From Lineus longissimus (Eukaryota; Nemertea; Pilidiophora; Heteronemertea; Lineidae), in contig NC_088312.1 in assembly GCF_910592395.1 (NCBI RefSeq), forward strand, positions 1,922,001 to 1,986,000: a stretch of 64,000 bases of DNA, written 5' to 3'. The notes under the pieces are model-generated. The model did not search any database, was not told the DNA's origin, and saw nothing but the letters and a program-made list of their open reading frames with translations. Each line of letters begins with the position of its first letter. Within the stretch, counting starts at the first letter, position 1. This document shows, piece after piece, positions 10,886 to 23,874 of the stretch. The position numbers were made by a program, and so were the translations under genes.

Positions 10886-11444
10886 GGTCGCCTCTAGACT
10901 AGTCCTGCCCGCTGACTTAAACGTATGGTCTCTAGTTTTTCTTAGGGTTGTACATGGACGTCCCACCCACGAATCTGCTCAGACTGAAATGGATATCGCA
11001 CTATATTTTGGACGCTCTGAGCGCTTAATGCCTGTCAGAGATGAGTACCACGGGCCACAATAGCTTTAGATAGATTCCCATAATGACCATATTTTAATTA
11101 TTCATTGTGATGCAGAGGTCAATACTTTTCAATATATGTACATTGTTCATTCTGTAACTGACATTGAATACAACTAAACACTGTCACCAATATGAAGATA
11201 CCACTCCAGAACTCAACTATTTCAGTCGCATTTTGAAATGAGACAGCATCAGAAATTGCAGTGGGTTAGCATCATTAACTACTGACAAAATTGCTACTTG
11301 AGCCTGTGGGTACTGCGTGTTATGCCATGATGACATCCGGGCAACCTTCAATGAATTCATTCGCCCTGTTGGGTTTTGATCAATCACTGCCCAAGGGAGT
11401 TTCTCCCTTGTCACCTTGGCCCCTTTCCATGGTTTGCACATCCT
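10886..11444. other. Intergenic, upstream of the LamG/PAN gene
   Basis: About 560 bp between the LamG/PAN start codon and the Harbinger element. It is the likely promoter region of the minus-strand gene. No clear core promoter element and no coding sequence are seen. Confidence 0.45.
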
Positions 11445-12854
11445 GGGGCCTGTTTCATAAAATTTTTTAACAGACTTCCTTCAAGGTACCATAAAGGAAG
11501 GATATAACGTCTATTTAAAGCTGCGTATTAAAAGCGTTTCATAACTCGTTTTTACTCTGCCATTACATTGAATTTAACAGGCCTGCCATTAGTAAATGAT
11601 TGTATGGTGTACCTCATTGGTGAAAAAACAACTTGACAACTCGAACTCAGAGTGATTTATTGTGTTGAGATACGTAATACATGATCGGGCCGTGGCAAAA
11701 TGTGTCAATTTCAGTGTCTTTGGTTCCGATACACTATATGAATGCCCTTTCGACATACGAAACTTCCTTTCCATGCATTAACTCTGTGTCTCGAGGAGGA
11801 AAGTCATCATCCCCTGCGTCATCATCAGAGGTCTCGTCATCATCGTCATCGTCTTCTGAATCCTCCACTAAGGGCAATCTATCCCGGACAGCAATGTTGT
11901 GGAGCAGGCAGCAGGACTGAATTATAATGCTTGCCTTTTGTGGTGTGTATTAAATCTCCTTGCGGAGGCATCTGAACCGTTGCTTTAGGAGACCGTTGCA
12001 ACGTTCTATGATGCATCTGGCTCTTATTTGCATCCGCTGGAATGCCCCTTCCTGTCTGGTTTGGGCATTGGCAAGAGGTGTCAAAAGCCACCTCTTGCAA
12101 GGATACCCCGAGTCTCCGAAAACATCCAACCATTCGGTGGATTGTTTTCAAATGCCTGGCCGAGGGCTGAACTGTTGAGAACGAAGGCGTCATGAGACCC
12201 TCCTGGAAAACGTGCCACACAGTTATTTATGATCATATCCCAATCACAAACTAGCATGCTGTGGTATCCTTTCCGATTGATATACACGTTTTCGTTGATG
12301 TGAGGCTTGCGTATACGACAATGGGTCCCATCGATCGATCCAATTACTCTTGGAAAACCCGTGTTATCAAAAAATTTGGTTTTGACCTTCTGGAGGTCCC
12401 TCTCGAAGTGAACGTGTTGGTCAATGCTTGCTGCAAACGCGGATGACACAGCGCCAATACACCTCGATGTTGTCGCAATGCTCACATGGTTAATATCACC
12501 GATACCAGATTGTTCATGCCCGGTTGCGAAATATCGTATATGCTATACACACTTGCAATGATACTGGGAGGGCGTCATTTCTCTGAGTAGGATGCTCCAA
12601 CTCCTCCCGACAGCTGACGACAAAAATCGAAACATATGTTCTTCGCGGCTAAAGGAACTCTAGACTACCTTCAGGTTTAAAGGAACCGAACAAAATAAAG
12701 ACAGGATAAAGCCACTACCTGAAACACTCTTAATGGTAACATTAACCTAGATATTTTAAAGACACGTTTATGAAACGCGTTCTTCCTTTAAGGAGTGACT
12801 TTATCCTAGCATTAGGGCTAAAGGCACTTTATTAGGCTTTATGAAACAGGTCCC
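11445..12854 (-). mobile_element. PIF/Harbinger DNA transposon with terminal inverted repeats
   Basis: The ends are near-perfect inverted repeats: the left begins GGGGCCTGTTTCATAAA (11445) and the right, read on the minus strand, GGGACCTGTTTCATAAA (ending 12854). Between them lies the remnant of a HARBI1-type nuclease on the minus strand. At about 1.41 kb the element is short for the family, which usually also carries a Myb-like gene; none is seen. A target duplication is not evident: the flanking triplets (CCT and TAG) differ. Confidence 0.85.
11734..12640 (-). pseudogene. Decayed Harbinger nuclease (HARBI1-like transposase)
   Basis: The catalytic neighbourhoods of a DDE nuclease are recognisable in order on the minus strand but in different frames: IGSIDGTHCRI (first Asp), GDSGYPC (second Asp) and CIIERCNG (Glu). 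The frame shifts near 12530 and again near 12085, and a TAA follows RCLRKEI. Beyond that stop the family-typical CLLHNIAVRDRLP and an acidic tail run to a TAG at 11734-11736. At least two frameshifts and one nonsense change mean it cannot encode an active transposase. It could still be mobilised in trans while the ends are intact. Confidence 0.85.
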
Positions 12855-13706
12855 TAGGCCAACACTATGCCCTAACGACCGTGCTTATTATGCCTTGAAT
12901 AAAGCCACAAGCTTTCAGCGGGATAGCCGGCGGTTCTCTCACATCACAACACCCACGCCGTTCGATGAACGTGTGCGAAGGGAGTAGGGTACGAGTGATT
13001 TTTCAAGGATGTGGTTTGCATGGCTTGTCTGACGGATCAATGCCGAAAGTATTCTAAATGAATAATGGGTATTGATATAGATAAACGTTGGACGATGATG
13101 ATCATTAAAAATTCATTTACAATATTCGCTGATGTTCTCAACATCATGTATTTGCAACAATGGATTATACTTTTCTATGTGATAATGATGCGTTATTGTA
13201 ACAAACCCAACTTTTTGCAACAGAAATCAATATGTTTATATTTGATTCATCATTGATATCATCATACCAGCAGTATTTGCAATGCTTACATTGCATTTTT
13301 TTAAATAATGCAGGAGTGAAAACCGGGTGTTAAAAAAATGCACCATGACGTGTATTTTCAAACACCCGACATGATGACACCCCCGAAGCACCTAGCAGTC
13401 ACAAATTTGGTGTTGTCATTACCAGCTTGTTCATGTACAAGCACATTCGCGATCGAAGAAAGAAGTATATCAAGTTTTTGTCTTTTTTTCTAACATATCT
13501 AGGCTACATGTGACTTCAAAACATCAAATGTGCATTTCATGTATTTACAAGATGTATAGGTAGATAAACATTGTCATAGCGAATTCTACTCAATCTGTGT
13601 CTACAAGCTTACATAGTTATTGTATATAAGGTCTATTGCTAGATGTGTTAGTCATGTTAAACATCACCTTGAACATAAATTTCGAATACAATCGACGTCG
13701 AATGAA
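12855..13706. other. Intergenic, 3' flank of the aminopeptidase gene
   Basis: AT-rich sequence downstream of the minus-strand aminopeptidase stop. No convincing poly(A) signal and no coding sequence were found. The 3' UTR should lie in its right part. Confidence 0.45.
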
Positions 13707-16700
13707 TCAACCAATTGACAATACGATACTAGAAACTAGAGTGACTACAATGTACAAATTTGTAAACAAGTTCTTAGATCCACTATCCAGCGGTACTGCC
13801 TCGGTCCTTTTCGCCAGCCATTTGTAGCCTTCTATTCTCCGTTGTTTGATCAGTTCCGCACCAACTTCCTTCAGGCATTTCTGATGGAAACTATTCAGCC
13901 AGATTTTCTAAAAAATGTAGATTTATGCTTGGTGGAAATACGTTGTTTTTGATGATGACGACGACGATGATAATCAGTTGAACCTATAGTGACACATGAG
14001 TGAAACCGCATTGATCATATCAATTACATTGTATATCACATTATTGACAGCATCACCATGTAAGATATCAGCCAGTGTATACGTTCTTGCTAGATAAGCT
14101 GTAAACTAATCAAAACAACCTAGCAAGTCCTATGCATTAACCATCATATGACTTGGTCTACTCCTTGTGAAAAGATTTAATTTCTGGGATAATTCCCTAC
14201 CTGCTCTCTCGTCATGAGATCCAACTGAATCAGGTTCGGTTCAAATGGCACCAATGAAATGGGTTCGAATCGCAGGAACTTTTGCTTGTTACCAAGAGAA
14301 TACTTGGTTTTGGCCTCCACTATTTCAACGATGGTCTCAAGTCTTACACCGAACTTTCCAATCTGATAATATCCTGGTTCTAAAAGATGGAATGGATTAG
14401 CACAAAAACATGATTTCTGTACATTCTGTATATTGTGTTCAAAACATTCCTTGATTCTTTTGTACCTTCCGTAATGCTTTAAAAGCACTCTTCGATTTGT
14501 TTGGTAATCCAGTTCCAGGCTACAATGCTACCGAAGTCCGGCTGCATATTTTCAAATTCCCTTTCTATACATGCTTCCCGAAATGGGGCGCTGAGTGTCC
14601 GAAATAGTGATGTCATAAGGGGAAACTAGACCTTATGGTGGAGGGACAAAGGAGATAGTCATGGTTGGCTGCTTCCCGAAATTGGTGGCTTGCATTGGAA
14701 CTAACTTTTTCCCCCTTGTCCGTCATTAAAGGCATTCAAGTGTGTTGGTCAACCATGACTATCTCCTTTGTCCCTCCACCATAAGGCCTAGTTTCCCCAT
14801 CACTATTTCGGACACTCAGCGCCCCATTTCTGGAAAGGTGTATAGCCTGCTGTTAAAATCCACAGTGGAAAGCCTTTTCTTACATAACTTAATTCTGGCC
14901 GATGAACATTATTCGGAAATATAACGAAAATATTCTTATGAATATTGGTGATGAAATCCACTTTACTACGTACCGTTAGAAAAGAACATTCCTTCTTGAA
15001 GTTTCTGGTTGAGCCGAGAACTCCATAAACTAAAATGAGGGGGACCTAAAATCAAAGTGATGGAGCGGTCAATTTAAACCCTACCCCCTCAGTCGATTGA
15101 CGCTTTATAGTCGACACTGGATTTCTAGTATAGAGTCGGTATTCCACACAAATAATGAATCGGACGACAGGTTATCGCCGTCGAAACTATACACTTCCTA
15201 TCGGCGTGGAGTCGATGGGTAGAAAAACTGGTTCGTTTAAATTGAATTCGACACAAACTTGCCACTATTTAGTGGTATACCCGGGGATCGGTTTTACGTG
15301 GTTTACACTGACCACTGCATTGGTCGTGTCAGTGTTCATCAAACACGAATATAGTTGTAACAAATCCAGTATATCATGCATTTTACGCTTGATAAAAACA
15401 CTCTCGATCACCTTTTGTCCGGTACACATATTATGTCCATGTACGCTCAGAAAAATGGACAGGACTAACAATGTGCTAAATATTTTCGTGTTTATCTTTG
15501 ACTTACCTTCATGAATGGTCATAAACATGCTCACCCCGTGCCCAGACGGGTGGAAATAGTCAAGGCCAACCTCCCAAATTGCCTGATGAGCGCTAGCCTC
15601 GAAATTATAACCTGAAGACGAAGAAAACAACTCTTATATAAGTGATTCAGCCCCTCGATCATCGTCAATACCTTCTCCTCGCGTGCATCACAATGCTGTG
15701 TAAATATTTAACGGCGGTGATTTTATGACATCGAAATGACACTTCAAAATGAGGATAATGATGAGTAGAAGCATTTTGACATAAGCAGCATTCACAAAAT
15801 AACCAATAACTGCCTAACTGCCTCAATCTTTTCACAAAATCAAAAGTGTCTCCAGCAGTTTTACACAACAATATCTAAATACAGTATCTTAATCTGTATA
15901 TCTAAGGACATTCAAATGGAAGATGATTTCAAAATTTTAGCGCAGATCCAATGCCCATTTCGAGGAACATTTGTTTTTCCAAATGCGTAGCCTTGTTGTT
16001 CAATGTTCGGACCAAAATCGATCTAGTCATTTCTCCAAGCAAATGTATTTCAACGGCATTATAGCTACATACCATGAACTCCTTCTCTCCACACCCATAT
16101 CGCCATATTTATTGAACCCATCAAAACTCGAGTGTACATTTCTTTCACAAATTCAGTCGGAGTACCAAAGTGGACCGTCCGTGTGACGTCTGTTGTTCCA
16201 TCGCTGGAAGCAGAAATAAAATCATATAATTGTAAGGCCTGCATAAAATGCTTCGGATACTGCACTGTAACGGACTGTTGATTAAAAGAGAAGGTAACCG
16301 TTGTTTATTACAGAGCATATACTGTCCTTATTGTATGTTCAGCTCTCAATTTCATTTATCCATCATATCGAAGAGCACCTTGTGAAAACCAAGCGCCTCC
16401 CTGCGAAATCTCGTGATATTTTGAGTGGTCATTCGCTCCGGTCGAAAACTTTGTGTCAGGAATGGGCTGCGCACAATGATTTGGGGACAAGCTCGGGGTT
16501 GTTATCAACTTACAGGTAGTGTCCCCCGGAATCTAAAAGATAAACCTCGTCCATCGTGATCTGTCTGTCAGATGCATTTGTTGGTGTGTAGTGAGGTTTG
16601 GCTGCATTTGGTCCCACCGACGAGATGGTTTGGAAGCTATCCCCCTTGGCGTCCTCCTGTTGGCTGAAGCACAAAGGTTTAAGTTACATCAAAAACACAT

Positions 16701-19700
16701 TTCTTTGAAGAAATGTGATTTTGGTTACATTGTATACTGTATACATTAAAATATGTCCACATAACGATTCTTTGACCTACTGAGCAGACTAATCGTTTCG
16801 TTCAATATGAAGCATATCTGTTTCTGCCCGTGCGATAACAATTTGCCCTTATTGGAGAGAGTCTTTGGAGTAAAAATTCAATTGATGGCCACAGATCGCT
16901 ACAAAACCATGCACCTAAGCAATCATTAAACAAGGTGGGTTTAAACTTACCTCCTAAACTCTGATAGTTTTACTGTCGCCGACAGCTCAGTCCAGTACTC
17001 ACCGGCCTGAACAGCTTTCTCCAGAAAGGCGAAGAAATCTATCTTTGCTACGGCATCTTTCAACTAAAAAGAGAAGCACTGGCTTCACAAAGGGTTCGTG
17101 GCCATGAAAGCATTGTTCGCTAATACCGTGATTGCCTTAATATAGTGTAACGCTAACTTTTTTGAGTGTTTCCATGTCTGAGTACGTTTCTTTCTCTGAT
17201 TTCCCCTGCTGAAAAGGCATGGTCTCTCTAGCAGTCTATTTCGCTGAATGTCGCCGTTTCAACACCGAAGTAGACTCGGTGTTCTTCTCTTTTCTTCTGA
17301 TTAAATGTTATAAAACTTACATGAGCTCGTCTCATGCCGGCTCTCTCCACGCTGTTCTTGATTGATTTCATAAAGGCCACCGGAAGGTAATCTTCGAATC
17401 TCTTTTCCTAAAATAGATATATGACTCTGGTAATTAATGTTGAGAAGAACACCTTAGGTAGAACCCCAAACTAGCCTCTTCCAACAGCCGTGTACGGACG
17501 CACGTCAGGGTTTATCAGCGGTTTATCTAACACACATTACATACCACGACTTATGTATGGTATGGCGATTTCATCACGATTTCTCCCATGGTTTTATTCT
17601 GGCTTATTACAATCCATTTTTCGTGACTACGCGACAAACTTTTTAAGTGCCTCTGGTACAAGAATGGCTTAGAAAATTCCATTATGACTTGATTGCGTAA
17701 ATGTGAGGGAGCACAACCACTATTTCGAATGCAGGAAGAAGAGATTGGTTAGGTTGATAACATCAGCAGAGCTTCTTCCTAAAGAAACATGTTAAATATC
17801 CTACTTTATCCACTGTCCTCCAAATAGCGTAGCTCGACTTTCCAATCCAAATCTTCCTCGTATCTGGGTTCTTGTTCACCTTCGCTAGATCGTCAAAAAA
17901 TGAATTGTAGTCTTTTATCTGAAAAACAATATCGTTTGGTGACCTTTTTCTTTGGAAGGAACGTGTGATGTGGGTTGAAGTCGATAAATCAGCTTGGCCT
18001 GCATCGACTACGACGAGTGAATTGCATCGCATAAAACTTGTCTTGGAAGTTTTACAGCTCAATAAATTTAAGCATTAATGATTTTTTTTATGTGTTTGCT
18101 TATACGAAAACCAAAGGCACACGAATATATGTTTTCTATCGTGGTTTCTGGTGTCAAATGCTGGACTGACATTATCCCAGACGTTATACCTTGACTGATC
18201 CCGAAGACCCCGTTAAATGCTTCTTGAGTTCCGCCGTCTCTTTGTACTCTCTGTCTTGTATGTACAACCTAAAAGAAAATACATTGAGCCACTCACTATT
18301 CGACGGTTCGATTACTTTCTTCCGTTTGTATACATATTCTTCTTTATCATCGAAAAACGATTGTGACCCATCCATAAAAACTGATGTCACCAGATGACAG
18401 CACATCCGCGGGCAACCTAGTTTTTTATAGACCGCTCGTGTTTAGAAGGATCATTCCCTGGGCTACAATATACCATTCCGTCGATCGCCATAGAATATAT
18501 CCTTTTTTGAGTGGGGGAGTAATAGGTAGAACCCCAAACCAGCCTCTGCCAACAGCCGTGTTGACATTTATTCTGAGTTTCTGTTACTTACGTTGATTCG
18601 TTCTTGGTGATGATGGAATACGAGAGAAAAACAGGCGTGTAACTGATGTCATCTCCCCTCAAGTTGTACAGCCCTTCAATAACGAACGAATATATCATTA
18701 TTTTATTATAATGTATAATGCATTACGATTTCCAATTTGCTGTTCAAATGATTCACCACCTATGATTCAGCATGTTCAATTTAGGTAGACAATGAGTTGG
18801 CGAAATCAAGTGATCCGATGGTCATGACAACATATTCTGGCCGAGTTTCGATTTCGTGGTACATGTTCTTCATCAACTGGATTAAAATGGTGAAATTAGA
18901 GTACATACATGTAGACAAATCAATTCATTAACACACACAGAGAATGTAAGACTTCAATGTACTTACACGCAATATCATCTAGAGCGGCCAAAACCATAAC
19001 GTCAGCATTTTTTTGCGTCATTTTCTCTCTGACATCGGCTAGCTTTTCTTGCCATGCTTTTCCTACAAATGTATAGATGATAAGTACATGTAGTTTAATT
19101 GCAACTGCTGATCGGAAACTCGCTTCTCCTCAACGTCCCAGTAGGCTACGCGAAGAGTTCCCTAATAGCTTAAGGGCGGAGAGAATCGGCCCCGGCAGTT
19201 TCGGATAGACGGAGGATTTGATACGCGCTCTGTGGTCAAATACGAATATCTTTTCGGTTGTATTCAATACCAGGATTGGTATTTGGTGTTCTACGCTGAA
19301 ACAAACTGTTTGAAATGGGCTCTTCCGTGCCCCATTTTTAAATTTAGCATAATATCACTTTGATCCGGGCCTGCCGAAAACATAGTAAGTCACTACTAAA
19401 TAACTTCAACTTGGCGTTTCATGTCCATTATTGATGAACTTGTTTTTTTATGAAAACTTAGACCCAGTTCTACCACGGTACTATCCTTTACCTGCATATT
19501 TCATTTCGAGAATCAAGAGATGAGATCTTTTGATTTTCGGCCTTCCCTCGGTCCAGATCTGATCAATAAGGTTGGTCATCAAGGGTACGAGGCTTATGTT
19601 CTTGGCAGCAAAGCCTTTCTCGTAGTATTGGAAGCGTTCCGCTTTCATTAATCTTGGATCCAGGCCTATCTTATCACCTGGACTCAGATGGGCAATGAGC

Positions 19701-22700
19701 CATTCAGTGACGGAAGGCGGCGGGGGTTCATGATATACTAGGAAACGGTTATTGTGCAATTGTACAGTTAGATAAACAATGCAGAATAATAAAATACAAA
19801 ACTACGTGTACATGATAGTATGTAATGAATGTACAATGTATCACACTCACAAATATAGGTTTTTAAAGTTTTGGAAAACCTTTCAGGGCTTTTCAGTCAA
19901 CACATTTACACGTTTTGTGCACCCCGTAGAGGTTTTCAGGGAAGTAAAAAAGCCTCGGAGGTTTTTTCCAGAAACCGTTTTGGTCAATTTAGTGTTGATA
20001 CACTCTGAAAAACCTCTAGGGGTGCAAGTTAGGTAGCTTCTGGTACATACATATTCAATCTTGAAAGGCACATGCACTAATGATATATGATAAGCTACAT
20101 GTATCACTCTAGTGTTCAAACAGCCAATGACCCGACCTGATTACTTGGTTCGGGTCGTTTTGGGCTCCAGACAGGCGGAAAGGGCATCCAGGACCATAAA
20201 AATCATTTTTTAACCAATTGCTTTTTTAATAGTTAAATATAGATTGTCGACCAGCGTTCTTATTACCAGTTTCCTAAAAATTACAGTACACATATAGGTT
20301 TTTTTAGACTCACATTTCATGAGTATCCACTGGCAGTCCATCTGTTCATCTGACTGTATGTAGTACCGGCTGTCCGTCCAAAGGGCCGCTTTCTTCGACG
20401 TGACGACAGCCATTCCTGAAAAAAAATACACAGAAACTCGCGAAGGCTTTTTAATTAAATCAGTGTCGCACTCATGGTGTAGTAGAGTACATGTACATTA
20501 AGCCATTCAGCCATCCAGTTACCATGCGACTGTTTGCAACCAGAAATACACGTAAGAAGATCAGTTGTCTGAGTTCTAGTATGAGAGCATGTGCCCAAAT
20601 CGTTTGAGGCGAAAATGCGTGCGTCGCACAAGATGAGGTAAGACCTAAGGCCTTTTAGTAATAGTCGCAAAGCAAAGTATTCGACAACTGCTTCAACTTA
20701 CCTGCACTTCCAGTAAACCCTGTTATAAAACGCAACCGCTTGTCGAAATTACTCACATACTCGGTCTGAAATAAGATGATACGAGTTGTCACAAAAAAAG
20801 TTTTGCACCGTTTCTTCAAATTGCCTGTAACAACGCTGAGTTGTGTTGCCAGGGGTCAGAAATTTTGTGAAATCATGTATTCTCACGCATAGGGCCAATT
20901 TACTCAAAATCGAGGTCGTGATGACATTTTCACTGCAAACCTTTAAAGCGACTGGAATATGTGTCTCTACTCCATTGCTATTTTTCATTTCAGTGCCACG
21001 CATCTACGCTTGAAAGCGTACTCTGAGAGACAAACTTATACTTAAACTAAAACCGGCCCTGTAACTCCTCAAAACGCACTTTAAATACACTAACATTCTA
21101 AAACGCCAGTGAGCGAGTATATATAGACCCAGGAAGGTTATTCAACCAACAGCGTGGCTTTAGGTTTCATTTTGCAGGATTTCTTTTTGCACTAACCATT
21201 GGAACAGTCATAAAACATGGTTTCTTTCAACTCTTACCTGTAACTTTATTGTAACGAAAACTTGCTCGCTGCAGCCTTTATATTTCCAATGGCTCTACCA
21301 TATAGCCATTAGTTAGACAATCAGAGTGGTAACTATGAATATATCGGGGGGGGGGGGGGGGCTATTGAGAAAGAAAACCTCGAGAGGCATTTACCGAAAA
21401 TTTCAAGTTTCAAACTGAGGTACCGTTTTCTTAATCATGTTACCTGTAAGTTGCATGTTTTGAAAAATACTCAAGAGATATCGCCAATGAGCACACTCCT
21501 GAGTCTTGATGCACATCCAATATAGTTGTGTCTATAGTACCATTGGAAACAGCCAACAAGGCTTTAACCGACATTTCCAGGTCTTACCCCTTGGCTCCCG
21601 TACTATTATCGTTCTCCCTATTTTCCGTAGCTCCCGTAATTTTCGCTGTTTTTACTAATAATCCGCCGATTTTACTGGCATGATCCTTTTTTACCTGATG
21701 TGCATCACCAGAGGGTACAATGTACGCACTCAATCCGCCATTCTCTTCTTTCGCCATTTCCTCCCGTAAGGCCTGCACTCGTTTGCTAGAATCTGTCCGT
21801 GTGGGGGACGCCGCCTTGAAAAGAACACAATTGTGTAATAGTCTTCGCATCCTGATAAAAACGTCCTCGACTTTAGGTGTGAATAACCTTATATTATATT
21901 CGTTATTGGGCAATAATATTATGTTCAAATACATTTTTAAAGCCCATCGCGATCACGATTACCTATGCAATGTCGTTGATGGAATTTCTAGAAAGCTCAT
22001 GACTGAGAATTACCCCAATCAGGTTTAGAATTTCGTATTTTGAATTACAATTAGAGTTCTTGTGTATAATTCTTTGTCAAGAACAGTCTGATACCTGACC
22101 GATGAAAAGTAAGTGAAAAATTTCGCAGACGGAGAGTTCCGTTTTCAATTGTGCATTGTGTACGTCTTCATTTGCATTCTCTAACAGACATTTGACGTGT
22201 GTTTGGCTATCACAAAGAGGATAATATTGCCCATTGTTTCGATGCGACGATATACCATTGAAAGTATATATAAGAGGGTCAAGTTGGTTGTTGAAAGAGC
22301 CAGAATCAGATTAAGATTAAACAAATTTCGGGTTCTCGTCTGGTCTTGAAGTCAGGTCGATTGGAGAAGCAGCCAACAGTGCTAGCCACACGACTGTGCC
22401 GAGTCGCCTTCTAATGATTCAAATACAGGTTTCCCGTCGTGCGGCAAGCAACGTTTTCCGCCCCAACCGCCCCGAAATGTATCGGGGCAAGGCATTTTGA
22501 AAGTTGCAAACTTAAATGGCCTGTTTCTTTTATGAAATGCGTTTTCTTCCTAAGCGATCTAAAGGTAGATTTCTCACCGCCCCTGGTTTACATCCATCTC
22601 TGTCGCTTGGAGAGACAGACAGACTCTTCGCCGTCCCGACGTCTGTCGCGTACATGCGCAAGTGACATATTACAAATATGAGCAGAACTGCAACAAAGGA

Positions 22701-22712
22701 AAAAATCCGCAT
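13707..22712 (-). CDS. XPNPEP2-like: Membrane-type Xaa-Pro aminopeptidase (aminopeptidase P, XPNPEP2-like)
   Basis: Seventeen exons join in phase into 691 residues: 22712-22578, 21814-21695, 20765-20702, 20415-20314, 19737-19492, 19062-18967, 18673-18592, 18268-18190, 17918-17805, 17407-17321, 17063-16951, 16663-16514, 16203-16073, 15611-15507, 15045-14974, 14379-14201, 13907-13707. Every intron has GT/AG ends. The product is an M24B metallopeptidase removing the N-terminal residue before proline. Residues 4-18 are a signal peptide. The first creatinase-like domain contains FITGFTGSAG and ALWTDSRYY; the catalytic domain starts near residue 370. Predicted metal ligands are D457 (LLDSGGHY), D468 (DGTTDVTR), H531 (SGHGVS), E566 (NEPGYY) and E580 (VRLE), all present. 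The last exon ends in a hydrophobic stretch after DSGSKNLFTN, as expected for a GPI anchor, so it should act on the outer cell surface. Length is close to vertebrate XPNPEP2. The usual GTGHG motif reads PSGHG here. Confidence 0.93.
14577..14835. repeat. Foldback element: 80-90-bp inverted repeat in an aminopeptidase intron
   Basis: Left arm about 14577-14667, right arm about 14748-14835. They share, inverted, AATGGGGCGCTGAGTGTCC, CTTATGGTGGAGGGACAAAG and GGAGATAGTCATGGTTG with few mismatches and a 6-bp insertion in the left arm. The spacer is about 80 bp. It lies in the intron between exons 15 and 16 of the aminopeptidase gene, so it will be present in the pre-mRNA as a long hairpin. Confidence 0.9.
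17455..17493. repeat. 39-bp dispersed repeat, copy 1
   Basis: TAGGTAGAACCCCAAACTAG and the following bases through CCAACAGCCGTGT match 18521-18560 with about two mismatches. Both copies lie in introns of the aminopeptidase gene (after exon 9 and after exon 7). Confidence 0.7.
18521..18560. repeat. 39-bp dispersed repeat, copy 2
   Basis: Second copy of the repeat at 17455-17493. Sequence outside the shared stretch is unrelated in the two places, as for the conserved end of a mobile element or a gene-conversion tract. Confidence 0.7.
19846..20035. repeat. Small inverted-repeat element (MITE-like), copy 1
   Basis: The body contains TGCACCCCGTAGAGGTTTTC and ends in AAAAACCTCTAGGGGTGCA. It resembles 42958-43105, which has better-preserved ends. 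It lies in the aminopeptidase intron between exons 4 and 5. Confidence 0.55.
21346..21361. repeat. Poly-G tract
   Basis: An uninterrupted run of about 15 G in the aminopeptidase intron between exons 2 and 3. Similar runs occur near 24286 and 41527, and a C run near 23727. Confidence 0.8.
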
Positions 22713-23874
22713 CAGAGGAACATCTCGATTTCACCCCAGTTTCTGCGAAAGTTTACTGAGACTAAGACATTTACTGGAGCGAGGTGGAAACATGATACGA
22801 TTTTTACGCTTTTTGCGCATTTCAGTGGTACAGTCAGTTAGTACAGTTACGAGTCATAGGAATGCACTGAAGTTTCCAAGGTAGAAAAAGGAACGCATTT
22901 TGATTTAAGATCGCTTCTGCATCATTTCAGTGCGGCTATCGATACTTAGTCTTGAATACTTCGAGGTTTTTTGTGTGGTTGCAACTTTGATGGAAGGCCT
23001 TTGCCAGCCATTAATTATTTTTGAGTATAGCAGTCAAGAGGCAGCGGCTATTGATCGAGATTTCTACCTCAACTCGAGAAAGGCCCCGGTTGATTTTTGG
23101 GCAAACAATGCTGTCCCTCACATCAGACCACTTCATAGGCGAACCAATGCAGACAGCACTTCCATTATCAAGTATAGATTATAAGATATACTTGATTATT
23201 TATGAGTATGATATCTTATAATTAATAGAGGATTTCCTTCATTCTGGTGTATGGTGGCACGGGGGATATTGTTCTCAAATGGTCTTAGCACAGGTGTATT
23301 TCCCTTGAAATGTGTCGGGAGAGACACGTATATGCCTACCATGAATAAAAAAATTAAAAGCCCCCTCCCTGATATCAAGAAAAGGTTCATACGAATATTT
23401 TACCTTTGCTTAATCAAAGATGAAAGCATATATTTTAGTTAGTAAATACGGAAAGAGGCATTTTGTTCAACTAAGAGCTTACCGTTCGACCAACCAAACA
23501 CGTCCATTTGATTTTCTCTCCCGCTGCCGATTGTCAGTACCACCAGATTCCTATGGTTTTTGCGGTTAATGATGTGACCGAAAGCGCCTCCCTTGGCGCG
23601 GCATAGAACCAACCTACCAGAGACGGCTGTTGCTTGAACGACCAATTATTGGCAATCCAAGATCTCCATGGCATAGTCGAATCAGGGAGCTGCGAGGGAT
23701 CTGCCGCTTGACTTGTCGACAACTACCCCCCCCCCCGAAGAATTAGCGACAACTTGCAAAACGAGGATCCTTCCCGGACTCGAAACGGTTGCCAATTGGC
23801 AGGTTCTGCAACTCATTAGCAGTTACATTAAAAAATACGTTTACTCTTCCTTTCGGAGGGAAGGCCTGTTGTCC

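Noticed and set aside
15155-15514. 119-codon plus-strand ORF inside the aminopeptidase gene
   Set aside because: It overlaps the end of exon 14 in antisense and has no independent evidence.
18268-18405. Open frame reading FMDGSQSFFDDKEE upstream of aminopeptidase exon 8
   Set aside because: It is intronic: its frame does not fit the phase-2 end of exon 7, while the acceptor TTCTTTTAG at 18269-18277 gives a perfect in-phase join that aligns with the family.
23439-23722. Two overlapping minus-strand frames, possibly one exon with a GTAAGC donor
   Set aside because: No partner exon in the correct phase and no known domain were found.
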